A stretch of DNA of 64,000 nucleotides from Aquabacterium sp. OR-4 (GTDB lineage Bacteria; Pseudomonadota; Gammaproteobacteria; Burkholderiales; Burkholderiaceae_C), in NCBI RefSeq assembly GCF_025290835.2, contig NZ_JAOCQD020000003.1, positions 620,001 through 684,000 of the forward strand, written 5' to 3'. Position 1 is the first letter of the stretch, and every line of letters starts with the position of its first letter. Shown in pieces: positions 52,075 through 59,864 of this stretch. Made by a program: the position numbers and the translations under genes. The notes beneath the pieces are model-generated. The model had not been told where the DNA came from, did not search any database, and saw nothing but the letters and a program-made list of their open reading frames with translations.

Positions 52075-52611
52075 TCACTGGCGGAACTTGCGCACCAGGT
52101 CTTCCACCCGCGGCCCGCCGGCCTGGGCCGAACCCGCCACCTTGATGATGCTGAGCGTGCGCTCGGAGCCCGACTCCAGCGTGGCCTGGTGCACCGCCTG
52201 CAGCAGCGGCCAGACCTTCTCGGGCGGGCCTTCCACCACGGTGCCCATGGCATGCACCTCGTAGCGCAGGCCCGAGGCCTGGATCACGGCAATGGCCGCG
52301 TCCACATGCTTGTAGCGCTGCTCGGCCGTGCCGGCCGGGCGCGGGATGACCTGGATCTCGGCGATCAGGTGCTGGCCCGTGCTGGCGGCCTGCGCAGCCG
52401 GGGCGGCCTGGGCCTTTGGGGCCGTTTGGGCCTTTGGGGCTGTTGGGGCTGTTGGGGCAGTTTGGGCCCCGGCCGTGCCGGCCGCCAGCAGTGCCAGCGC
52501 CACTAGAGAGCGTGGCAACAACGAGCGTGGCAACAACGAGCGTGGCAACAGCGAATGCGCCAGCAACGAGCGCGCCAACAAAGGGCCGCTTGAGAACGAT
52601 GGATATGCCAT
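52075..52611 (-). CDS. MTH1187-family thiamine-binding protein with signal peptide
   Basis: Protein of 178 aa. The C-terminal 105 residues are a thiamine-binding MTH1187/YkoF-like domain (LIAEIQVIPRPAGTAEQRYKHVDAAIAVIQASGLRYEVHAMGTVVEGPPEKVWPLLQAVHQ). In front is an export-type N-terminus built of near-identical pentapeptides (LLPRS repeats), a hydrophobic core LVALALLAAGTAGAQ, and a linker of TAP/KAQ repeats (about 50-75). Family members are usually cytoplasmic; this one should be periplasmic. A TPP riboswitch lies upstream in the same orientation, which supports a role in thiamine uptake or salvage. The ATG at 52611 starts the signal peptide. No transporter genes accompany it here. Confidence 0.85.
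   Translation of the reverse strand: MAYPSFSSGPLLARSLLAHSLLPRSLLPRSLLPRSLVALALLAAGTAGAQTAPTAPTAPKAQTAPKAQAAPAAQAASTGQHLIAEIQVIPRPAGTAEQRYKHVDAAIAVIQASGLRYEVHAMGTVVEGPPEKVWPLLQAVHQATLESGSERTLSIIKVAGSAQAGGPRVEDLVRKFRQ
52508..52582. repeat. 15-bp tandem repeat encoding the signal-peptide pentapeptides
   Basis: Five 15-bp units: GAGCGTGGCAACAAC twice, then GAGCGTGGCAACAGC and two diverged copies. On the minus strand they encode repeated Leu-Leu-Pro-Arg-Ser-like pentapeptides before the hydrophobic core. The period is in frame. Confidence 0.85.
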
Positions 52612-52694
52612 GTGCAACTCATGCAGATGGCAGGTCGGCAAGCGCACGGGGTGTTGGCACCGGCCTGAGAAAGGAACGGCCGGCCCACCCCGAA

Positions 52695-52790
52695 ACGTGC
52701 TTCCCTGCGCGAGGATTACCTCAATCAGGTTCAAAGGGACTCTCTCAGTCGGCGCGCACCACAGGCCCGCGCCAACACCCCCAGCGGATG
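52695..52790 (-). promoter_or_regulatory. TPP (thiamine pyrophosphate) riboswitch
   Basis: On the minus strand the conserved thi-box parts occur in order: GGGGGTG at the 5' side, a variable P3 stem (TTGGCGCGGG with GCGCGCCGA), ACTGAGAGAGTCCC, TTTGAACCTGAT, then GGTAATCCTCGCGCAGGGAA. These match the TPP aptamer. It ends about 85 bases before the start of the thiamine-binding protein gene, which it should switch off when TPP is plentiful. A TACAAT (-10-like) lies at 52837-52842 upstream. The segment 52648-52658 is exactly complementary to the 5' part of the aptamer and may form the alternative fold. Confidence 0.93.
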
Positions 52791-52967
52791 GCCGCGTCTT
52801 CAGCCTGGCAGGCAGGCTGGCAACGTGGCCGCGGCGATTGTAGGTCGGCCTCGGGCGCCCGGCGCTGCACGCGCGGCTAGCAGATTCACCGGCAGGAATG
52901 CTTCCCGATCTGCGAGCACGCTCTCCCTAGCTGCAAGGCTGGCCCGCGCTGGCGTGCATCGCGCAAA

Positions 52968-52992
52968 CTGCCTGATCCGTGCGATCAGGCAG
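52968..52992. promoter_or_regulatory. Perfect 10-bp inverted repeat before the NarL-type regulator
   Basis: CTGCCTGATC, 5-base spacer CGTGC, GATCAGGCAG. It lies about 78 bp before the response regulator start and has no T-run, so an operator is likelier than a terminator. The rest of the gene-free stretch 52843-53070 shows nothing else I can identify. Confidence 0.5.
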
Positions 52993-53070
52993 GTGGTTGA
53001 TGTATTGCTGGCTCGCAAAAGACGCGTCCATTTCTGGCGCCAATGCCCGGCTCTGCCGGGGCCCGGCGCC

Positions 53071-53706
53071 ATGAGCGCGGCGCCGATCCGTGTTGGCCTG
53101 GTCGACGACCACGCGGTGGTGCGCTTCGGCTACCGCCGGCTGCTCGAGCTGGAAGGCCTGAGCGTCGCGCTGGAGGCCGGCGATGCCGAGTCGGCCTATG
53201 CCGCGCTGGGGCGGCATGCCCGGCTGCCGGTGGATGTGCTGATCGTCGATCTGGCGCTGCCAGGCCACAGCGGCCTGGCCTTGCTGCGGCGGGTGCGCGG
53301 CCGCTGGCCCGATGCGCGGGTGCTGATCTTCACCATGCACGACGATGCCGGCACCGTCACGCAATGCCTGCGCGCCGGTGCGGCGGGCTTTGTCACCAAG
53401 AGCAGCGATCCCGAGCTGCTGATCGACGCGGTGCGCCAGGTGGCACGTGGCCAGGTGGCCTTGTCGCCCGACATCGCGGCCTTGACCGACGGGGCGCGCA
53501 CGGCGCCGCATGCCGGCCTGGGCACCCGCGAGTTCGATGTGCTCAATGCGCTGCTCGATGGCCATGGCGTCGAGGCCATCGCGCTGCGCCTGCGGCTGAG
53601 CCCCAAGACCGTGGCCAACTACCAGACCACCATTCGCCAGAAGCTGGGCGTGGTGTCGGCCATGGGCCTGCTGCAGTACGCCCGGCAGCACGGGCTGCGG
53701 CACTGA
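53071..53706 (+). CDS. NarL/FixJ-family response regulator
   Basis: Response regulator of 211 aa. The receiver (about 6-122) has the acidic pair VDDH, phosphoacceptor D60 in VLIVDLALPGHSG, Thr in IFTMHDD and Lys in GFVTKSSDPELL. The LuxR-type helix-turn-helix lies at about 150-205 (LGTREFDVLNALLDGHGVEAIALRLRLSPKTVANYQTTIRQKLGV). No histidine kinase gene is next to it, so it is an orphan in this window. ATG at 53071 starts directly before the receiver. Its position before the TonB receptor, same strand, makes regulation of that gene possible but unproven. Confidence 0.92.
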   Translation: MSAAPIRVGLVDDHAVVRFGYRRLLELEGLSVALEAGDAESAYAALGRHARLPVDVLIVDLALPGHSGLALLRRVRGRWPDARVLIFTMHDDAGTVTQCLRAGAAGFVTKSSDPELLIDAVRQVARGQVALSPDIAALTDGARTAPHAGLGTREFDVLNALLDGHGVEAIALRLRLSPKTVANYQTTIRQKLGVVSAMGLLQYARQHGLRH

Positions 53707-53720
53707 CGGGCCGCCTCCCC

Positions 53721-53757
53721 CCTGACCCTCACTGACGGTCACTGACCCTCACTGCCC
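53721..53757. repeat. Short decamer repeat downstream of response regulator
   Basis: About three and a half 10-bp units (CCTGACCCTC, ACTGACGGTC, ACTGACCCTC, ACTG) follow the regulator's stop. The 260-bp gap up to the TonB receptor shows no other recognised element. Confidence 0.65.
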
Positions 53758-53965
53758 CAGCCTGGCACACACCAGGTTGTTCCTGTTCGCCCATCCCTCC
53801 CGGCAAGCCAAGGCAAACCCGCACGCGTTTCGGGAGTGATTCCCTTGAGTGCGCGACGCGGCTTTCTTACCGTCGGGTGCAGCACCGGCCGATGGCCCGT
53901 GCCACATGCCGCAGCGGCCGCAGCAGCGCCACGCTGCGGCGCATCCAGGGGACGGGAGGACATCG

Positions 53966-56788
53966 TTGTTGCAGCGCCGCCATGCCATCGAAACCGCATG
54001 CCAATTGGCCTGGGGCCCGCGCCCTGCCGGCCGCCTGGCCGCATGGGGCCTGGCCACGGCCTGCGCCGCTGCCCTGGCGCAGCAGGCGCCGTCGTCAGCA
54101 CCGGGCACGGCGCTGGATCGCGCGGCCACGCCGCCCGGCGCGCCTGCCTCGGGCCCGGCCGTGCCACGCGTGGTGGTGCAGGGCCGGCGGCCGATCGATG
54201 CCGGCCCGATGCCGGGCCTGGACCTCAGCCGCGACCAGGTGCCCGCCAACCTGCAGAGCGCGGGCAAGAAGGAGATCAAGGCCTCGCGGGCCCTGAACCT
54301 GGGCGACTACATGAACACGCAGTTGCAGGGCGTGAGCATCAACGACTACGCCGGCAACCCGTTCCAGATCGACGTCAACTACCGCGGCTTCACCGCCAGC
54401 CCGCAGATCGGCACGCCGCAGGGCTTGTCGGTGTTCTTCGACGGCATCCGCGTCAACGAGCCCTTCGGGGATGTCGTCAACTGGGACCTGATCCCGCTCA
54501 ATGCCATCGACCGCTTCGATCTGTTTCCCGGCTCGAACCCGCTGTTCGGGCTGAACACGCTGGGCGGCGGCATCTCGGTGCGCAGCAAGAACGGCTTCTC
54601 GTCGGCCGGGTTCGATGGCCAGGTCTTGCTGGGCGCCTGGGGGCGCCGCCAGCTGCAGTTGTCGGGTGGTGGCCACGATGGCACGCTGGCGGGGTTCTTC
54701 GCGCTGACGCGCTTCGAGGAGAAGGGCTGGCGCGACCAGTCGCCCTCGCGCGTGAACCAGCTGTTCGGCCGTGCCGACTGGCGCGGCGAGCGCGCCTCGG
54801 CCTATGCCAGCCTGCTGTATGGCGACAACCGCCTGGTGGGCAACGGGCTGATTCCGATCGAGCTGTACCGGCAGCGGCCCGAGGCGGTGTTCACCTCGCC
54901 CGACGAAGCCCGCAACCGCCTGGTGCAGGTGTCGCTCGGCGGCCAGTACGACCTTGCCGAGCGCGTCAACCTCACCGGTCAGGTGTACCACCGCGCCAGC
55001 CGTCGCCGCGGCCTCAATGGCGACATCTACGCCGGCTTCGACGACTTTGGCGACCGCGACATCAGCGCCGATGGCACGGCGCGCAACGGCGCCACGCGCG
55101 GCGGCGGCTTCACCGGCCCGGGCGTGGTGGCCGGCACGCCCATCGGCCAGATCACCCGCACCGATCTCGACCAGCGCAGCGACGGTGGCGCGCTGCAGCT
55201 CAACTGGAACCTGCCGCGCCATGCCTTCATGCTGGGGCTGTCGATCGACCGCAACCGCACCGGCTACGACATGGCCCAGCGCCTGGGCCTGATCGATGCG
55301 TCGCACCAGGTGGATCTGGACGTGGCCGGCATCGACCCCGACTACTACGCTGCCGAGTTCGACGTGCCCGGCAACAACTTCAGCGGCAGCTCCACCACCC
55401 GCAGCCTGTACCTGCAGGAGACCTGGACGCCGACCGCCGCGTTCACGCTCACGGCGTCCGCCCGCTACAACCACACCCGGGTCAGCAGCGAGCTGCTCAC
55501 CCGCAGCACCGCCGGTCAGGTGGCGCTGCACGAGCTGCGCGAGTTCAGGGCCTCGGATTTCACCGACGGGCAGGTGTTTCGCCGCAGCCGCTCGCACGAG
55601 TCGTTCGGCTACCGCTCGTTCAACCCCTCGCTGGGCCTGAACTGGCGGCCCGGCGCCGACATCAATGTGTTTGGCAACCTCAGCCGCGGCGCGCGCACAC
55701 CCTCGGTGGTGGAGCTGGGCTGTGCCTTCGATCCCACCCCGGTGGAGCGGGTGCCGGGCTCGCCCGCGCTGGGCACCGCGCCACGCAGCCTCACCGGGCC
55801 GGGCTGCAACCTGCCCACCAGCCTGTCGTCCGATCCCTACCTGCCGCAGATCCGGGCCAGCTCGGGCGAGATCGGCGTGCGCCAGCGCCTGTCGGCCGGC
55901 TGGGACTGGAACATCGGCCTTTTTCGCACCGACCTGCGCAACGACATCTACTTCGTGGGGGTGGGCGACGGCCGCAGCTACTTTGACACCATCGGCAAGA
56001 CCCGCCGCCAGGGTCTGGAGCTGGGCCTGAACGGCCGCCTCGGGCCGCTGGACATGACGCTGAGCTATTCGTTCACCGACGCGACATTCCAGTCGCGGTT
56101 CTACACCCTGAGCCCGCACAACAGCACGGCCGACTTCAACCAGAACTCGGGCTATGTGGGTGATGCGCAGGTGATCGGGCAAGACGTTCTGCCCACGCCG
56201 AATGCCGCGCTGAACCGGGGTTATGGCACCTACCGCATGATCCGCATCGACCCCGGTGCACGCATGCCGGGCATTCCGGCGCATGCGCTGAACCTGCGGC
56301 TCACGCACCGGCTGACGCCCAGCTGGAAGCTGGGCCTGGGCATGGTGGCGCGATCGCTGGCCTACATGCGCGGCAACGAGAACAACCTGCACCAGCCCGC
56401 CGGCAGCGACCAGGAGGTGGGGCGCTACTACTGCAGCCAGGCCGGCGGCTGCGACTTCAGCGGCTTCAGCCAGCTGCCGGTGCGCACCGGGCGGCCCTTT
56501 GCCAGCTCGGGCCGGGTGCCGGGCTATGCCGTGTTCAACCTCGATACCAGCGTTGAGCTGGGCGGCGGCCTGAGCGCCTTTGCGCAGGTGAGCAACCTGT
56601 TCAACCGCCAGTACTTCAGCGCCGGCCGGCTGGGGGTGAACCCGTTTGCGCCCAGCGTCAACGGCGCCATCGGGCCCAGCGGCTGGAACTACAACTCGAG
56701 CGAGTGGCAGAACACCTCGCTGGTGGCCCCGGGCGCGCCGCGTGCCCTGTTTGTCGGCCTGAGCTGGGAGCTCGGGGCCGGGCCCTGA
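53966..56788 (+). CDS. TonB-dependent outer-membrane receptor
   Basis: Receptor of about 940 aa. After a signal peptide (to about residue 37, ATACAAALAQQ) comes the plug domain (about 95-215: ALNLGDYMNTQLQGVSINDYAGNPFQIDVNYRGF, LSVFFDGIRVNEPFGDVVNWDLIPLNAIDRFDLFPGSNPLFGLNTLGGGISV), then a beta-barrel with many alternating strands ending in ALFVGLSWELG. It imports an unknown ligand using TonB energy. I chose the TTG at 53966 (or 53969) because GGGAGG lies 6 to 9 bases before it and a normal signal peptide follows; a GTG at 53849 would add 39 poorly conserved residues. Genes for two paralogous exported proteins follow closely. Confidence 0.9.
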   Translation: MLQRRHAIETACQLAWGPRPAGRLAAWGLATACAAALAQQAPSSAPGTALDRAATPPGAPASGPAVPRVVVQGRRPIDAGPMPGLDLSRDQVPANLQSAGKKEIKASRALNLGDYMNTQLQGVSINDYAGNPFQIDVNYRGFTASPQIGTPQGLSVFFDGIRVNEPFGDVVNWDLIPLNAIDRFDLFPGSNPLFGLNTLGGGISVRSKNGFSSAGFDGQVLLGAWGRRQLQLSGGGHDGTLAGFFALTRFEEKGWRDQSPSRVNQLFGRADWRGERASAYASLLYGDNRLVGNGLIPIELYRQRPEAVFTSPDEARNRLVQVSLGGQYDLAERVNLTGQVYHRASRRRGLNGDIYAGFDDFGDRDISADGTARNGATRGGGFTGPGVVAGTPIGQITRTDLDQRSDGGALQLNWNLPRHAFMLGLSIDRNRTGYDMAQRLGLIDASHQVDLDVAGIDPDYYAAEFDVPGNNFSGSSTTRSLYLQETWTPTAAFTLTASARYNHTRVSSELLTRSTAGQVALHELREFRASDFTDGQVFRRSRSHESFGYRSFNPSLGLNWRPGADINVFGNLSRGARTPSVVELGCAFDPTPVERVPGSPALGTAPRSLTGPGCNLPTSLSSDPYLPQIRASSGEIGVRQRLSAGWDWNIGLFRTDLRNDIYFVGVGDGRSYFDTIGKTRRQGLELGLNGRLGPLDMTLSYSFTDATFQSRFYTLSPHNSTADFNQNSGYVGDAQVIGQDVLPTPNAALNRGYGTYRMIRIDPGARMPGIPAHALNLRLTHRLTPSWKLGLGMVARSLAYMRGNENNLHQPAGSDQEVGRYYCSQAGGCDFSGFSQLPVRTGRPFASSGRVPGYAVFNLDTSVELGGGLSAFAQVSNLFNRQYFSAGRLGVNPFAPSVNGAIGPSGWNYNSSEWQNTSLVAPGAPRALFVGLSWELGAGP

Positions 56789-56853
56789 GGCGGCGCGCCG
56801 TGCCACCTTGTCAACACCGGCCGCGCCGCGGCCGCCATCCCGAAGGAACGCGC

Positions 56854-57645
56854 ATGAACCATTCGATCCGTTGCGTGGCCGCACAGCTGCTGTCGGCGCT
56901 GTGCCTGGCCGGGGCCGGGGCCGCGGCGCAGGCCGCCACGCCGGGCTTCGTCAGCCTCAGTGCCGACGGCGAGAAGGTGCTCACCCGCTGCAACCCGCGG
57001 CACCTGGCCGCACAGAACCGCTGCCGGGTCAGCAGCCTGCCGGGTGAAGCCGGCTACACGCTGGTGGCCTCGCGCAGCGCCGACATCGTGAAGAACGACG
57101 TGGTCATCGGCAAGCTGTTCGACCGGGTGTGGAAGCGCGCCGATGGCATGCACATCTTCGGTGCCCAGCTGCAGCTCAATGCCAATGCCTATGACCTGAA
57201 CGGCCTGTCCTTCAATGCCAACGACCTGTTCCGCCAGGTGCTCGAGGCCCAGCCCGTGGCGGTGGCCTACCTGCAGGGCACGGCCAAGAAGGCCTTGAAG
57301 AAGGCCGGGCGCACGCTGCAAGGCCTGCACGAGGTGCCGCCGCCCGACGAAGACGCCGAGGGCCTGGCCAGCGTGGACGCCGCCGCCGATGCGGTGAACG
57401 AGCCGATCGACTTTGTCGGCCCGGCCCAGCCCGAGCGCCACAACGGCTGGGTCGACTTTCGCATCGATGCCAATGCCGCCGAGACCAGCGGCCCGAGCAG
57501 CGCGCACTCGCCCTGGCTGCTGGTGAAGACCCGCGCGCCGGCCGGCTTCTCGGTGCAGCCCTTCGCGATCCGCCTGCTGAGCTCCGACTTCCCCGATTCG
57601 TCGCAGTTCACCGAGATCTTCCTGTCGGGCTACCAGCCTCACTGA
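56854..57645 (+). CDS. Exported hypothetical protein, first of a paralogous pair
   Basis: Exported protein of 263 aa with a clear signal peptide (to about residue 27, GAGAAAQAA). I do not know the family. It shares with the next gene the blocks VGKLFDRVWKR, LQLNANAYDLNGLSFNANDLFRQVL, GRTLQGL, NGWVDFRIDAN and SPWLLVKT, so the two are paralogues. The ATG has AAGGAA about 6 bases upstream. It starts 65 bp after the TonB receptor stop on the same strand and may be its substrate-handling or surface partner. The two Cys early in the mature part (LTRCNPRHLAAQNRC) may form a disulphide. Confidence 0.8.
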   Translation: MNHSIRCVAAQLLSALCLAGAGAAAQAATPGFVSLSADGEKVLTRCNPRHLAAQNRCRVSSLPGEAGYTLVASRSADIVKNDVVIGKLFDRVWKRADGMHIFGAQLQLNANAYDLNGLSFNANDLFRQVLEAQPVAVAYLQGTAKKALKKAGRTLQGLHEVPPPDEDAEGLASVDAAADAVNEPIDFVGPAQPERHNGWVDFRIDANAAETSGPSSAHSPWLLVKTRAPAGFSVQPFAIRLLSSDFPDSSQFTEIFLSGYQPH

Positions 57646-57685
57646 AGCGGCCACCGCGCCACCCCCCCCTCACCTGGAGACCCGC

Positions 57686-58564
57686 ATGAACACCCGTCGC
57701 AGCTTGTCGATTCTTGCCGCCGGCCTGGCCGCGGCGGGCTTGCAGGCGCCCGCCCTGGGCGGCTTTGTCACCGTGCCGGTGCAGCCCGCCGGCAGCCAGG
57801 CGCTGCTGCCGATCAACCCGAAGATCAACCTCGACACGCCCACTGAAACCCAGAACCGCGCCAACACGCTGGGCACCGTCACCGGCGCCAACATCGGCGC
57901 GGCGCTGCCGGCCGGCACCATCCTGAAGGCCTCGCGCACGGCGCCCATCGTGGTCAACGGCGTGACCGTGGGCACGCTGCACGACCGGGTGTGGTGCCTG
58001 GGCAGCGGCAGCACCTGCAACGCCACCAACACCTACACCCTGGGCCTGCGGGTGCAGCTCAACACCAATGTCTGGAACCCCAGCGGCCAGAGCTTCGAGG
58101 TCAACGACCTGTTTCGCGCCATCCGCGCCAGCGTGGCGGCCGAAGTGGCCTACTACCGCGGCGTGGTGAACCCGCTGCCCACCTCGGCACCGGCGATTCC
58201 GCCCTTTCCCGCCACCACGCCCAGCCCCGGCAGCGACCCGAACACGGCCTCGGCGTACAAGGATCTGGAGGTGGTGGGCCGCACCCTGCAAGGCCTGTTC
58301 GAGCCCTCGGGCTCGGCCCAGTACGCGGCCAAGACCACCAACAACGCCTGGATCAACTTTCGCGCCGACGTCAACAAGGCCGACCCCGACATCAACCCGC
58401 CCTGGTCGTACAACAGCGAATGGTCGCCCTGGCTGCTGGTGCGCCAGGTCTGCCCGAGCGGCTACAACGCCACGCCGCAGGCCCTGAAGGCCAGGCTCTG
58501 GCAGGGCGGCGAAGAAGGCCAGACGCCGCAGGCGATCCTGACCTCGGCCTACGTCTGCAACTGA
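57686..58564 (+). CDS. Exported hypothetical protein, second of a paralogous pair
   Basis: Exported protein of 292 aa with a signal peptide (to about residue 25, LQAPALGG). It is paralogous to the preceding protein: VGTLHDRVWCL, LRVQLNTNVWNPSGQSFEVNDLFRAI, GRTLQGLFEP, NAWINFRADVNK and SPWLLVRQVCP occur in the same order. A Pro-rich insertion (PTSAPAIPPFPATTPSPGS) lies between the blocks. Four Cys could form two disulphides. It starts 40 bp after its paralogue. The function is unknown; the TonB receptor context suggests a role at the outer membrane or outside the cell. Confidence 0.8.
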   Translation: MNTRRSLSILAAGLAAAGLQAPALGGFVTVPVQPAGSQALLPINPKINLDTPTETQNRANTLGTVTGANIGAALPAGTILKASRTAPIVVNGVTVGTLHDRVWCLGSGSTCNATNTYTLGLRVQLNTNVWNPSGQSFEVNDLFRAIRASVAAEVAYYRGVVNPLPTSAPAIPPFPATTPSPGSDPNTASAYKDLEVVGRTLQGLFEPSGSAQYAAKTTNNAWINFRADVNKADPDINPPWSYNSEWSPWLLVRQVCPSGYNATPQALKARLWQGGEEGQTPQAILTSAYVCN

Positions 58565-58580
58565 GTCCGGCGCCATCGCC

Positions 58581-59627
58581 GTGCCCAAGCCGCCGGTTCC
58601 CCCGATGCCCACCCTCGCCTCGCCGCGGCCCGCCAGCCTGCGGGCGTGGCTGGCGCCCCTGGCCGTGGCGGCGCTGGCGGTGGCCTGCGCCTGGGCATTG
58701 CTGCGCCCGGGCGTGAACGATGGCCTGGCGCCAGCGCCTGCCAGCGCAGCGCCGCGGCCGCCTGGCCCAGGCGCGGTGGTGGCGGCCGCCTTGCCGGCGC
58801 CACCGGCGCTGGCGGTGGCCGTGCCCGCCGCCGCCGCAGCGGCCGATGCCTGCCCGCTGCAATCAATGCAGCTCAGCTTCGGCCAGCAGGCCGGCCGCCG
58901 CGTGTGCATGGGCAGCACCGTGCTGCAGCAAAGCGGCAGCGTGCGGTCGTACCTGGTGCAGGCTGGCGACGCCGAGGGCTGGCGCCTGCGCATCGATCTG
59001 GTCGAGCGCCGGGTGCATGCGGTGAGCCTGAGCGCCCGTGATGGCCGCGCCTACGGCTGCGCGGCGCCCGATTGCCCGGGCGGCGTGGTGGTGTCGCAGG
59101 CGGCGGGCGGGGCGGGCCAGCTCACGCTGCGCCAGTGGCCGCTGGCGCCTGCCGCCACGGCGCGTGCCCCGGTCGATGGCGCAGCGCCGGCCGTGCAGCT
59201 GGACGCCAGCCTGCGCCTGCCCTCGGACGAGCAGGTGCCCGGCCTGGCCTGCACCGGCCCCAGCCTGAGCCTGCGCAGTGCCGACGGTGCCGTGCGCCGC
59301 TTCTGCGGGCAGGGCGGCGCCGGGGTCGAGATCACCGACCAGGGCCTGCGGCAGTACCGCTTTCACGACCACGAGGGCCGCACGCTGATGGTGGCGGTGA
59401 ACGCCGATCAGCGCGTGGTGGCGGTGGCGTGGCAGGGCCTGGCCTGCCAGGGCAATGCCTGCAGCGGGGCCAGCACCGCCGCGGCCGAAGCCGGCAATGA
59501 CCTGGCCGAACGCAGCTTCTTTTTTGGCCGCACGGCGCTGTTCGACACCCAGGCGCCACGCCAGGCCGGCACGGCCGCAGTGCCGGCGCTGATCGTCGAC
59601 GGCACGCTGGTGATGCCGGCCCAGTAG
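58581..59627 (+). CDS. Membrane-anchored exported protein, Cys-motif type
   Basis: Protein of 348 aa, not recognised. One N-terminal transmembrane or uncleaved signal helix (about 20-42, RAWLAPLAVAALAVACAWALL) leads into an Ala/Pro-rich stalk and a beta-rich periplasmic or surface domain from about 90. Cys pairs occur in the patterns YGCAAPDCPGG and LACQGNACSG, similar to the C-x-G-x-x-C-x-G repeats of the next gene, so the two proteins share a module. It starts 16 bp after the paralogous pair and looks co-transcribed. The in-frame ATG at 58605 is an alternative start. Confidence 0.75.
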   Translation: MPKPPVPPMPTLASPRPASLRAWLAPLAVAALAVACAWALLRPGVNDGLAPAPASAAPRPPGPGAVVAAALPAPPALAVAVPAAAAAADACPLQSMQLSFGQQAGRRVCMGSTVLQQSGSVRSYLVQAGDAEGWRLRIDLVERRVHAVSLSARDGRAYGCAAPDCPGGVVVSQAAGGAGQLTLRQWPLAPAATARAPVDGAAPAVQLDASLRLPSDEQVPGLACTGPSLSLRSADGAVRRFCGQGGAGVEITDQGLRQYRFHDHEGRTLMVAVNADQRVVAVAWQGLACQGNACSGASTAAAEAGNDLAERSFFFGRTALFDTQAPRQAGTAAVPALIVDGTLVMPAQ

Positions 59628-59864
59628 CTCGCCCCGGTGCGCGCCCAGCCGTTTGCCCAGCCCTTTGTCCAGCCCTCTGTCCAGGCACTTGCACCGCAAC
59701 CAGCCCCGTCCCCCGCCCAAGCGCCGGATGCCCCGTCAATCCACCCGCCACCGATGAACACGCCGTTTTCCACCCTGCCCTTGGCCCGCTGCACCGGCGC
59801 CACCGCCCGGCCTTGGCGCCAACGCCTGGCTGCCGCCCTGCCGGGCCGGCCCACGGGCCCTGTG

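Noticed and set aside
52968..52992. Rho-independent terminator
   Set aside because: The inverted repeat is perfect but neither side has a T-run, and it lies upstream of both flanking transcription units.
53707..53965. Cobalamin riboswitch before the TonB receptor
   Set aside because: Looked for a B12 box and flanking stems because the gene is a TonB receptor; no matching box was found.
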